A stretch of 64,000 nt of DNA. Source: Aldrovandia affinis. Lineage: Eukaryota > Chordata > Actinopteri > Notacanthiformes > Halosauridae. The stretch covers positions 248,001-312,000 of the forward strand of contig JAINUG010000322.1 of the NCBI GenBank assembly GCA_029706075.1. Direction: 5' to 3'. Both the position numbers and the translations under genes were made by a program. The number at the start of each line of letters is the position of its first letter. Position 1 is the stretch's first letter. The notes beneath the pieces are model-generated. The model was not told where the DNA came from. It was given only the letters and a program-made list of their open reading frames with translations, and ran no database searches. Positions 24,518 through 34,439 of this stretch are shown piece after piece.

Positions 24518-25733
24518 CAGTGAGCACCATAATTCATTTGACAGTGACACATTTTTTGTTATTTTGTGATTATCAATCACTGGATTCAGTCAAGGATTTT
24601 CCACTTTTTGGCCGTCAAAAACCCCTTTGTTGCTCTTGCAGTTTCGGGTCATTGTTGCATGTTGCATAATGAAGTGCCGTCCAATGAGTTTGGAGGCATT
24701 TGGTTTTATCTGAGCAGATAAAATATTTCTGTAGACTTCAGAATTAATTGTTCTACTTCTGTCTGCAGTCACATCATCAATGAAGACAAGTGAGCCCGTT
24801 CCACTGGCAGCCATACAGGCCCAAACCATAACACCCCCTCCACCATGTTTCATGGATGAGGTGGTATGCTTTGGATCATGGGTATTTCATTATTTTCTCT
24901 CCACACTTTCCTCTTTCCATCACTCTGGTACATGTTAATCTTTGTCTCATCTGTCCACAAGACTTTGTTCCAGAACTCTTGGGGCTCTTCAGCAAACTGT
25001 AATCTCGCCTTTCTGTTCTTCAGGTTTATCAGTGGTTTGCATCTTGTAGTGTACAGTCCTGCTGGTGTAGTCTTCTACGTATGGTAGACTTTGACACATC
25101 TACACCTGCATCCAGGAGAGTGTTTTTGATCTGTTGGGCTGTTGTCAGGGGGGTTTTCTTCACCATAGAGAGTATTCTCCGGTCATCCACTACAGTGGTC
25201 TTCCTCGGTCTACCGGGTCTTTTGACATAATTGAGTTCACCAGTTGTTTTTTTCTTGTTAATGATGAACCAAACTGTTGACTTAGTCATGCCCAGGGTTT
25301 TTGCAATGTTCCTGATTGATTGATTTTCATTTCTGAGCCTTATGACGGCCAGCTTAATTTGCATCAACACTGCTGTCTTCCTCATGTTGTCACACCTCAA
25401 CAACAATCTTCAAAGGCAATTGCAAAGTCTAGAATCAAGACTAGACACCAACAGCTCTTTTCTGCATTCACTAACGACACAAATGAATACACCTGCCTAA
25501 CAAAACACATCTATGAAGCCAATTCAACAAATACTTGTAGTACCTTAAAATGGGGGGACCATGTACAAAAGGTGCTGTCATTTCTAAACGGTTCATCCGA
25601 TATGGATGAAAATACCCTCAAATTAAAGCTGACAGTCTGCACTGCATTGTATCCTTTCAAACTCAAAGTGCTAGAGTACAGAACCAAAATAACAAAAAAT
25701 GTGTCACTGTCCAATGAATTATGGTGCTCATTG
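24518..25733 (-). mobile_element. Tc1-like transposon, decayed
   Basis: Long terminal inverted repeats start CAGTGAGCACCATAATTCAT (left) and CAATGAGCACCATAATTCAT (right, reverse complement), with TA on both sides. The minus strand encodes an N-terminal DNA-binding part at 25406-25029 (KLAVIRLRNENQSIRNIAKT, then the GRPRKTT hook). The catalytic part continues in other frames: WTDETK is visible at about 24945, while the second aspartate region reads as a decayed MQQ-stop and the third is missing. Inactive. Confidence 0.92.
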
Positions 25734-25967
25734 TATATATTTTTTGTGAATTGAGGTGGAGTCTGAAAAGGTGAGTTTTCAGTCCAGGGGCCTCATTTAT
25801 AAAACGTATTTACGCACAGATTTGATCTTAGAACGTGCGTACGCTCAAATCCACGCCAAAGTTCAGATTTATAAAACGGTCTTTGACGTGGAAAAGTATT
25901 CAACTCCACGCCAGGTTTCAACTTGGCGACGACGTTTCCTTGTGGCAATGTTGAGTACTGCAGGTAT

Positions 25968-26372
25968 TCGCGGTCTCGCCTCTTCTCTGTCCTGACCCCT
26001 CGCTGGTGGAACTACCTTCCGCAATCGGTCAGGACCGCGGCATCACTGGCCATCTTCCGCAAGAGACTCAAAACCCATCTTTTCAGACTCCACTACCACT
26101 GAATTCTGTACATCTAGCTAATTGTCATCACCACTGCCTACTTGCTCAACACTATATACCCCTGCTTACTCCATTTAAAAAAACACTAACCTTTTCCTTC
26201 CCAGTGTTACAGGTAGCTATACACGCAGCTGCCTGCAGTTATGTCTATTGCTGTATTACTGCACTGATCTCTTGCGCGAACTATGATTGTTCCTACCATG
26301 TATTAATGTACATATTGTAAGTCGCTCTGGATAAGAGCGTCTGCTAAATGCTTAAAATGTAAATGTAATGTA
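25968..26372 (+). mobile_element. L2-type LINE 3' end inserted in the Harbinger element
   Basis: Encodes the last residues of an L2-like reverse transcriptase frame (LAIFRKRLKTHLFRLHYH then stop), followed by the tail TAAGTCGCTCTGGATAAGAG-CGTCTGCTAAATG. Very similar to the longer copy at 44610-45262, so they are recent relatives. 5' truncated, as usual for LINEs. Confidence 0.85.
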
Positions 26373-26426
26373 AAATGTATTTGGAATTCTAAGAGCGCCA
26401 ACATATCGTCTGCTGCCTAATTGTTT

Positions 26427-26427
26427 C

Positions 26428-26458
<31 letters not shown>

Positions 26459-26480
26459 GTAGTAGTAGTAGTAGTAGTAT
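26427..26480 (+). repeat. (ATT)n (AGT)n microsatellite
   Basis: About ten ATT units pass directly into about seven AGT units, between the L2 insertion and the Myb-like gene. Confidence 0.95.
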
Positions 26481-26535
26481 TACCAGATTGAACACATTGC
26501 TTAGGCTATACGTAATGGTCTGCACAATAAAGTTA

Positions 26536-27033
26536 TTAATAAATTAAAACAACATAAGCTAGGCTACTTGTAGAAAACAAAACAAAAACACCAAAACTAC
26601 CCCTATTAGCATAATTGACACATCCTTGAAATTTATTTAGCCTAATACATATTATGGTTCCACGCGTGTAAAACATTTCGGTCAATCTATAGGCTATAAA
26701 ATGTCCAATAATGCAGTGGTTTGCAAGAGGAAGAATGGCAGCATTGTCGCTTCTCGAAGATATCGCCAACCGTGCAATAAGAAGGGAACGAGTTATTAGA
26801 GATTTTGACCTCAGTTTTAAATCAGACCACTTTTTATTTACGTCCTTCAGGGACCTTTGCTGCCCCCCCACCTTGTTCACAGCCTGGGCTACAGACTGCC
26901 AGGCCACATACTTGGTTTTACTGGTAAAGCCACTGGAAAGGCTCCCAAACAGCGTCCCTGCACGCATCTGCAACTCCGCCAACAGGACCTCAATTTCGGC
27001 CTCGCTAAAATTATTTTTCTTGCAGCTCACCAT
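26536..27033 (-). CDS. Myb/SANT-like DNA-binding protein of the Harbinger element
   Basis: The frame begins at an ATG (27033) as MVSCKKNNFSEAEIEVLLAE. It continues with WQSVAQAVNKVGG and VNKKWSDLKLRSKS, the spaced tryptophans and basic helix of a Myb/SANT-like domain (residues about 8-85). In Harbinger elements this partner protein binds the ends and helps import the nuclease. The frame runs open for 166 codons, but after residue about 105 no similarity is recognised, so the true C terminus may have been replaced. It sits 265 bp inside the right end. A domesticated host gene is possible but less likely given the intact element ends. Confidence 0.6.
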   Translation of the reverse strand: MVSCKKNNFSEAEIEVLLAELQMRAGTLFGSLSSGFTSKTKYVAWQSVAQAVNKVGGQQRSLKDVNKKWSDLKLRSKSLITRSLLIARLAISSRSDNAAILPLANHCIIGHFIAYRLTEMFYTRGTIICIRLNKFQGCVNYANRGSFGVFVLFSTSSLAYVVLIY

Positions 27034-28687
27034 TATCAAGTAGAGGATTTCTGTTTTGATTCGAGCTCCTTTATATGCTAATGATATTAATTAGGGGGCG
27101 TTTACAAGGCGGAGATCTAAAACCATTCAGCTACGCACAATTTCAAGATCATTTGTGATTTCACATCTGGGGGACTGGCGTACGCACGTTTTTTTGTGCG
27201 TACGTTCAGTTTCTCTGAATCACACTTACGCACATTTCAGAAATGATCTTAGATCAAATATAGGATGGTTTCTAGGCAACTTTTTATAAATGAGGCCCCA
27301 GGTGTGTGATGTACCATAGCCTGGACAAAAAGTTGCGTGACCTCTTGGGTCAGGAAGGGGCAGATCCTCCTGATGTTATGGAGGGAGAATCTGCAGGTCT
27401 AGGTGATCACCGCTATTTCCCCAGAGAAGCTCAGCTGGTTGTCTAGTGACATGCCGAGTTTCCTGGCCAACCAGGACAAAGGAAAACTTCCCTGGAGAGG
27501 AAATCCATGCACCCATTCATGGACCCTGGCCGATGGACCACTCGGAAGCAAAATGGCTATAAAGCAAGATACCACTGGGTGATCCTGGAGTTGGTATCTT
27601 TCATTTTATGCAACCACTGGAAGGGTGCATGGTCGGTATAGAGGATAAAGGCTTTGCCCAGGAGGTAATACCGGAGGGTGAGAGAAGCCCACTTGATCGC
27701 CAAACACTCTTTTTCTATTGTGCTGTAGTGGGCCTCTCTTGGAGAAAGCTTCCGACTGATGTAACACACCGGGCGCTCCTTCCCCCGCTCCTGGGACAGG
27801 ACTGCACACCCCCCCCCTATCCGAAGCGTCAGTCTGTAAAATGAAAGGCAGGGGGAAATCAGGGCTGATTAGCAGATAGCTGCCACATAGAGTCGCTTTG
27901 ATACTTACGAACGCCGCCTGGCACTGCTCCGTCCACTGGACCAGATCTGAGGCTCCCTTTCAGGTGAGATCAGTTAGGGGACTGGCCAGTGCCGATATGC
28001 CAGGAATAAACCGGCGATAATAATTTGCCAGTCCCAAAAACCTCCCACCATTTTAATATATTTAGGTTGTATATCTGACGTGACCCACCTCTATCCGAGC
28101 GAATGACTTCATAATCAACATCCCCCACTCGCCATGTAACCTCAAAGGGTCCTTGCCACTTTGCGAGTAATTTAGATGTCGACGTAGGGAGTGACACAGG
28201 GCTTGATCTCCCAGCTGAAAATTTCGCAGTTGTGTCCCCCATGATATATTGCTATCTCTGTCGTTCCTGGGCCTGGAACAAATGTTCTCGTGAAATTTGT
28301 CAGAGTGAGTTCAGCTTTGCTCGTAGGTCCAGGACGTATTGAATTTCGTTTTTATCCCTGGCTCATCGCCCATATAACAATAAAAATGGGGAAAACCCTG
28401 TGGAGGCTTGGGTAACCTCCCTGACAGCAAGCAACAGTGGGTCAATTAGTTTGTCCCAATTCTTAAAACAGTTTGAACAAACTTCCGCATCATAGATTTC
28501 AACCTCTGATTGAACCGCTCTACCAGGTTTGTGGGTGGTATACGCTAGTTCAAATCGACTTGATATCCAATAATGCGTATAGTTCCTTCAGTGTTCGTGA
28601 CATGAATGAAGTGCCCTGATTGGTGATAATCTCTTTCGGGATTTCCACCCGGGAGAAAAAGTGGAACAACAATTGTCTTTGCAGATA

Positions 28688-29908
28688 CACTACCGGTCAA
28701 AAGTTTTAGAACACCTACATTTTTTCAGTTTTTATTGAAATTTACGCAGTTTAATGTTTCAATGTACTCTGAAATTAAAGCATAGAACAAATAAACAATT
28801 GGAGATAAAAAAATTATTATGGAATTGTTTTGTTTAACAAAATGTAATCAAAATTTTGGACTCAAAGTAGCCACCTTTTGCAGATATAACAGCCGAACAC
28901 ACTCGTGGCATTCTTTCTACAATGGACATCAAATATTGTTCGGAAAGTTCTTCCCAACACTGTTGCAGAAGTTCCAACAAAGGTTTGCATGGCGTATTGC
29001 ATGGCGCTGCAAAATGCTGTGGTCGCCCTTTTGGTTCAAATTTGGATTCATCGGTCCATAAGACCTTTTTCCAGTCTTCAGTAGTACACTGGCGGTGCTT
29101 CATGGCCCAGGCAAGCCTCTTTTTCTTATTTTGCCATCTTAGCAATGGCTTTCTTACTGCTACTCGACCTGTCAAACCTGCAGCTCAAAGTCTTCTTCAC
29201 AATTGAAACTGAGACTTCCTTTCTTCGACCAGTTTTAAGCTGTGCTTGAAGCTGTTGTCCTGTGAGCCGCCTATCACACAAGCTGTTGACTCTCAGAAAC
29301 CTTTCTTCTGATTTTGTTGTGGCTTTGGGTCTGCCAGACCTCTTCCTGTCAGAGTTTCCTCCAGTTTCCAAGTGCCTTTTGATGGTGTAGGAAACTGTAC
29401 TTACTGACATCTTGGCCTTCTTTGCAATTTCTTTAAAGGAAAGAACACTTTTAAGGGTTATAATGGTCTGTCTGTCTTCCTTTGTTAATTGCCTTTTTCT
29501 CATCATTATTATAGCAATATACTACTTCCTGCGGTGAAATATTGTCCAAATAATGCTTCAGAGGGTGTAGTAACACAGTCTGTTCCAACACTGTTTTTAT
29601 ACAGTAAGTAATCAACAAAAGTTGGGACACCTGTAGGAATTGTTTGCATCAACTATCAAGCCTTAATTTACTTCCATTGCTGCAGAACAGCTGTTAACCC
29701 ATTACTTGTTCCCTGAAAAGGACCTTTTTTCATAACTCTGAAATATACATTATTTTTAAGTTTTTGGTACCCTGAACTTTTTTCTTTAACCTCTGCCAGT
29801 TTACCGCTTACCTTTGTACCATTTGAGGTTATTCACTGGACTTGAACTGCTTAAATTTCAGTAAAAACTGGAAAAATGGGGGTGTTCTAAAACCTTTGAC
29901 CGGTAGTG
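28688..29908 (-). mobile_element. Tc1-like transposon, internally deleted, inside the Gypsy fossil
   Basis: Ends CACTACCGGTCAAAAGTTTT and its inverse, with TA at 28686-28687 and 29909-29910. The minus strand encodes an intact DNA-binding half (29506-29126: LTKEDRQTIITLKSVLSFKE, then a GRPKATTKS hook). A frame to the first catalytic aspartate follows (WTDESKFE at about 29040). It then jumps to the C-terminal RMPRVCSAVISAKGGYF, so the second and third catalytic residues are deleted. Non-autonomous. Confidence 0.93.
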
Positions 29909-30144
29909 TATATTGCGGAGGGGTACAGCCTCAGGGTATGGCGTAGCATAGTCTACGATAACTAATACAAAGCGGTACCCTTTGGCACTCCGATCAAATG
30001 GCCTGATAAGGTCCATTCCAATTCTTTCGAACGGGACCCCAATTAAAGGCAATGGGTGCAACGGAGCTTTTGGAATTGCCGCTGGGTTTACTTTTTGGCA
30101 TTCAGGGCACGCCGTACACCACCACTACCTTGAATACTTTATTC

Positions 30145-31707
30145 CAGTGGCGGGCCGTGCATTTCACACCTAGGCCTTCAGTAGTGCTCCGTCTGAATCA
30201 ATCCACCCCTCAATAACTATTTTATGGCTATAAAAGCCATCTTATTGTTATGTTTTGAGTGTCTGTTCGGTTTGTTTTTGCACTTTGTTTATTTATCTTT
30301 CTTCAGTCATGTTTCATTCTCGTTCTGTCATGCACTTCAGGAAATTCTATGTTTCAGTTTTTCCGTCTTCGTTTCTAATCTCGTTTTACTTCCTTCTTAC
30401 TTTCTAATTACACTTTGTAGATATTAGTTAGATGTATATAGTACTAACCAACTAATCTACTAACATTAGGGATTTAGATGAAGTTACTAACACTACTAAT
30501 CACTAATTATCTCACACTTCTAACTATCGCTGTCATCCTCTCTCGTCCTATCTCTGTACGCTTCTCACGTTCCGCTTTATTCGCACGCAGATTTCTTTAT
30601 GCGTTCCTCCTCCTCCCTAAAAAAACGAAACATAGAATTTCCCGAAGTGCATGACAAGACAAGGAGAGGAACTCGAACAGGAACAATGACAGACGGGGAA
30701 CAGAACGAGAATGAAACATGACTGAAGAAAGATAAATAAACAAAGTGCAAAAACAAACCGAACAAACACCCGTTGCCATTGCATCGCAGATAGATAACTC
30801 GTGTATCCAGAATAAATGCCTTTACTGAAGAAACAAACCGGGGTGCTACAGCTGCGACACATCATCAAATAACCTCATAAAATTGCAATATTATTTAGGA
30901 AAATAGCAACATTTTACTCACCAAAAATCCTTATTATTTGTACACAAAATCCATCCTCCTTTCTTTCCTCAAAAAGAGTTCAATTACTCTGTCGTACAGA
31001 TTATCCGTGTTTCAGTTCGATCAAGAAGTCCTTTTCTATCGCCATCGAAGCTAATGCTGAAAGTCGAGCCTGCCCTGTCGTATTTCTGGCATAAGTTTTA
31101 ATTCGCTTTAGGGATGAAAATGTCCGCTCAAATGTCTGAATCACAGACTGATGTTAATTATATTTTGTCCATGAATACTTATTAAATAATTCCAAACGGT
31201 CTGTCCGCTTCCTTTCATAGCTTTTCCCCTGGTTGCGGTGCTTCCAGACGTGTATTTTCATATTAAAGCATTTAACCAATCACATTACATCATAGTCAGA
31301 CACTCTCTGACTATCCAATCAAAGGGTGTGAATACGCTGACGTTACCTAGGCCTTCTAGAAGGCCTTCGTGTCCCCAACTCAAAATCTGATTGGTTGAAG
31401 CAACAGTTTGATCAACACTTATTTTATGCTACAGGGCCTGCAGAACTGATTGTGAAGGCCTCCAGGCAGATTTCTTTGACCCTGGCAACAAATGATGGCT
31501 GAAATGTGATTGGTTAAATGCTTTAATATGAAAATACACATCTGGAAGCAACGCAACCAGGGGGAAAGCTATGAAAGGAAGCGGACAGACCATTTGGAAT
31601 TATTTAATAAGTATTCATGTAAAAAATATAATTAACATCAGTCTGTGATTCAGATATTTTTTTAGGCCAGTAGAGAAGGCCTTGCAGGCCCTGACGGCCC
31701 ACCACTG
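30145..31707. mobile_element. hAT transposon with two internal hairpins and 8-bp target duplication
   Basis: Ends CAGTGGCGGGCCGTGCATTT and GACGGCCCACCACTG. Perfect flanking duplication CTTTATTC (30137-30144, 31708-31715). No transposase frame is recognised, so it is non-autonomous. It contains two separate inverted repeats: about 30240-30370 with 30625-30770, and about 31132-31290 with 31497-31655. It sits inside the Gypsy fossil between its protease and integrase parts. Confidence 0.88.
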
Positions 31708-33189
31708 CTTTATTCCCATAATATAAAATTCAATCCGGGCGGTTAGATAGTAGCGAACGTCCCCGTGTACACACCTTATCTCCACTTCTGTGAGCCTGTC
31801 CAATGCCTCTAGTTGAACCAGACACTGGTGCATGAGGGTGCAGTAGCAAACTGTGTCCAACAGCACCTGGATTGTTTCCCCTTTGATACTTACGGGTATC
31901 AGAAATGACTCTGCTGGTTCGGGGGAGTAGTGGTGGACAGCGCAGCGTCCGGCGATGTTAACTTCCATCAATGGGCAGTCTCGACGGATGTGGCCAGGAC
32001 GCGCACACTGCCAACAGTCCTGCCCCAATGTTCGTGCCAACCCTGGGTGACCTGGAACAGAAAGGTTAGAGCGATTAAATGTGGGGGCTAGGGGGGGGAC
32101 ATGGGTTTGGGATGGGGTTCGGGGGCGTGGGCCCAGGTTTGGGTTGGGTATTGGATTGGGAAGGGACTGGAGAAGACGGGGAACAGGAGCGTTGAGGCGG
32201 GAGCTGTAAAATGGGTTTTTCAGCCCTCCAGCTCTCTGGGGAAGTCTCCCTGTATCCCCACTGACCGGTGATTCTCTGCCAGTTGTATGCCTGCAGCCAG
32301 AGTGGCTGGTTGGTGGCAGCGGAGCCAGTCAGAGGGAGCTCCGACGTGAACTGCTCCAATGCCACCTCTTGTACAATTTTGTCCGTGGTGCGGACTTCTG
32401 GCTGCAGCCACCGCCTGCAGGAGTCGAGGAGCTGGGTGTAGGCAAAGGGATGTCCGATGTCAGCGAAGCACAGGTCACAGAGTCTTTGACGGTGTCCCTC
32501 CGACTCTAACCCCACTCTCTCCAAGATGGTGGCCCGGAGGAGCCGTAGCGCCCATTCTGCCACCGGCCAATCCGCATGTCGTGGCTGTTCTCTCGAAGGG
32601 TTCCATGAACGCCTCCGGGTCGTCGTCTGGTCCCATTTTTTTCATCCAGATCTCTGACCGGACCGGGATGGGAGAAGGGAGCGCCAGGGTGGTTAACAGC
32701 TCCATGATTGCAGCTCTGTCCGCTGCCTGGGTAGCTGTGATGGCCCTCAGCGCCTCTTGTTGTAACTCCTGGGAGCAGCAGTTTTTATTTATGAATATGG
32801 CTCTCTTTCCCCAGACACAGGGAAGAGAACGAGACCGGGAGTGCAAAATAAATAATACAAAACCTCTTCATCCGTCACCCTCACGGGTTCAGGACAAAAA
32901 CAATAAACTAAAATTAACAAACTAAATCAAATAAACCTTTGGTAAACACGTCCCGTACCGGAACTTTTCAGTTCCACTTTCACTTATCCACCTACTTCCT
33001 CGGTCTCGACAGCCTTCTCCTTCCTGGTTCCAGCCACCTACTGAAGAGAGCAGAGCAGTTTTAAGCACACAGGTGTAATTGTCAGACACTGGACTGGTGT
33101 GTGCGCTGGCTGCTCTGCCAGTAGGCGTGGTCGCTACTCACCCTGATTCGCTGCCGAGACTGACGCCTTCCACAGACATGTTCAGGCTT

Positions 33190-34245
33190 TTAGAAAGAAA
33201 AGGGAGGAGTGAGACAGGTTGATAGTTATTGACATGAGCAAGTTTGAGAGAGGGTTTTTTTGAGGAGCAGAGTGACATGGGCCCTCTTGAGAGCAGAGGT
33301 GACAGTGCCAGTAGATGGAGAGTTGTTAATAAGGGAGGAGATGAAAGGAAGGATGTCCTCTGAGATGGACTGAAAGAGGAGGGAAGAAATAAAGTTGAGA
33401 GGACAGGTAGTTAGGCAGTGGGATTTGTTGTAGGGTGTCAGCATCAGAGAGGGGTGAGAAGGAAGATAGGGAAGCAGGTGGGTCATTTGGTGGGGAGATA
33501 AGTTCAGGGGGGGGTAGAGGTGAATGAGTTGTCAATGTCATTTACCTTCTTATCAAAGAAGGATACAAAGTCAGATGTGGTGAGAGAGGAATGGGGGCGG
33601 GGTGAGGAGAAAGGAGAAGGTTGAAAACAGCTTACGTGGGTTAGAAGCAGCAGATCATAGAGTTGAAAATCATCTTAGAGTGGAAAAAGGCAGATTTAAC
33701 AGAGGACAGCATGGCAGAGAAGGAGACCAGGAGAATGTGAAAAGAGGTTAGGTCTATTGGGGCTATAGATTCCCTCCATTTCCTTTTGGTTGCTCAGAGT
33801 TTTGCTCTGTCTGCACAAAAACAGTCAGTAAGCCAGGGACTGGGAGGGGATAGGCGGGCTGGTTTGGTTGAGATAGGACAGGGTGAATCGAAGGAAGAGG
33901 AGAGAGAGGAGAGTAGAGTGGAAAAGTTATCCTTGATAGACAGAGACTGTAAGGGTGGGTGTGGAGGGTTTAGGTACAGAGGTGAGAGGGAGAGAAGGAC
34001 CGAAAGTGATGATCATAAACATGGAAAGGTGTTACTGCGAGGTTGGGAGCAAAGCAGCTCTTGATGTACATGAGGTCCAGCCGGTTGTCGGCCTTATGGG
34101 TAGGTGGAGATGGTGAAGTTGAAAGACTGGAGGGCTGAGGAAGGTGGAGGACTGTGAATATTGAAAGAAGTATGACCGGAGTGTCACCCTCAGGAAAGGA
34201 ACTGAGTAGGGACGTTAAATAATGATAACATGGAGTTAACATGGG
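33190..34245 (-). mobile_element. L2-type LINE fragment (endonuclease to start of reverse transcriptase)
   Basis: The minus strand encodes endonuclease residues (PSPPTHKADNRLDLMYIKSC, then LAVTPFHVYDHHF) at 34242-33970. Downstream is the RT entry region (PLSDADTLQQIPLPNYLSSQ, then STGTVTSALKRAHVTLLLKK) at 33541-33226. Frames are broken between the two. The end near 33190 coincides with the LTR-like edge of the Gypsy fossil. Confidence 0.8.
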
Positions 34246-34276
34246 GCAGTGACAGTGACAGCATGAAATTATGTGA

Positions 34277-34420
34277 TTCTGTGTGGCTCAGTTGGTAGAG
34301 CACAGAGTTTGCAACGCTTAGGTTGTGGGTTCAATTCCCACTAGGACCACATGTACTGAAAAATGTATGCATTCACTACTTTAAGTTGCTTTGGATGAAA
34401 GCGTCTGCTAAATGGCATAT
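34277..34420 (+). mobile_element. tRNA-derived SINE
   Basis: Polymerase III A box TGGCTCAGTTGG (34284-34295) and B box GGTTCAATTCC (34328-34338), then a short body and the tail GCTTTGGATGAAAGCGTCTG-CTAAATGG. A sister copy lies at 61172-61315. Its tail matches the L2/V-SINE tail type. Confidence 0.88.
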
Positions 34421-34439
34421 ATTTATATTTTATATTTAA

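Larger units (their letters stand above)
25788..27298 (-). mobile_element. Harbinger-type transposon with CAG target duplication
   Basis: Inverted ends GGGCCTCATTTATAAAA and TTTATAAATGAGGCCC, with subterminal GTGCGTACG motifs on both sides. CAG occurs on each side (25785-25787, 27299-27301), the CWG-type 3-bp duplication of PIF/Harbinger. The minus strand carries the second Harbinger gene, a Myb/SANT-like protein. The nuclease gene is absent. An L2 3' end has inserted in the left half and an ATT/AGT microsatellite follows it. Confidence 0.88.
27310..33187 (-). mobile_element. Gypsy-type LTR retroelement fossil, Gmr1-like domain order
   Basis: Virus-like fossil on the minus strand, clearly broken in many places (well over ten breaks, counting two large insertions). 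Parts in order are an LTR-like leader (about 33187-32770), a gag-like region with a SCAN-like stretch (32846-32075), a CCHC zinc knuckle and protease-like region (about 32040-31716), integrase core pieces (30061-29911 and 28685-28250), the integrase C-terminal part (28242-27970) and RT-end/RNase H (27969-27557). Integrase coming before RNase H is the order known from Gmr1-like Gypsy elements. It is interrupted by a Tc1 and a hAT, each with readable target duplications. It is old, since two DNA transposons landed in it and then decayed. Confidence 0.8.

Noticed and set aside
34277-34350. Functional tRNA gene
   Set aside because: The head is followed directly by an L2-type tail and a sister copy exists at 61.2 kb, so it is a SINE.
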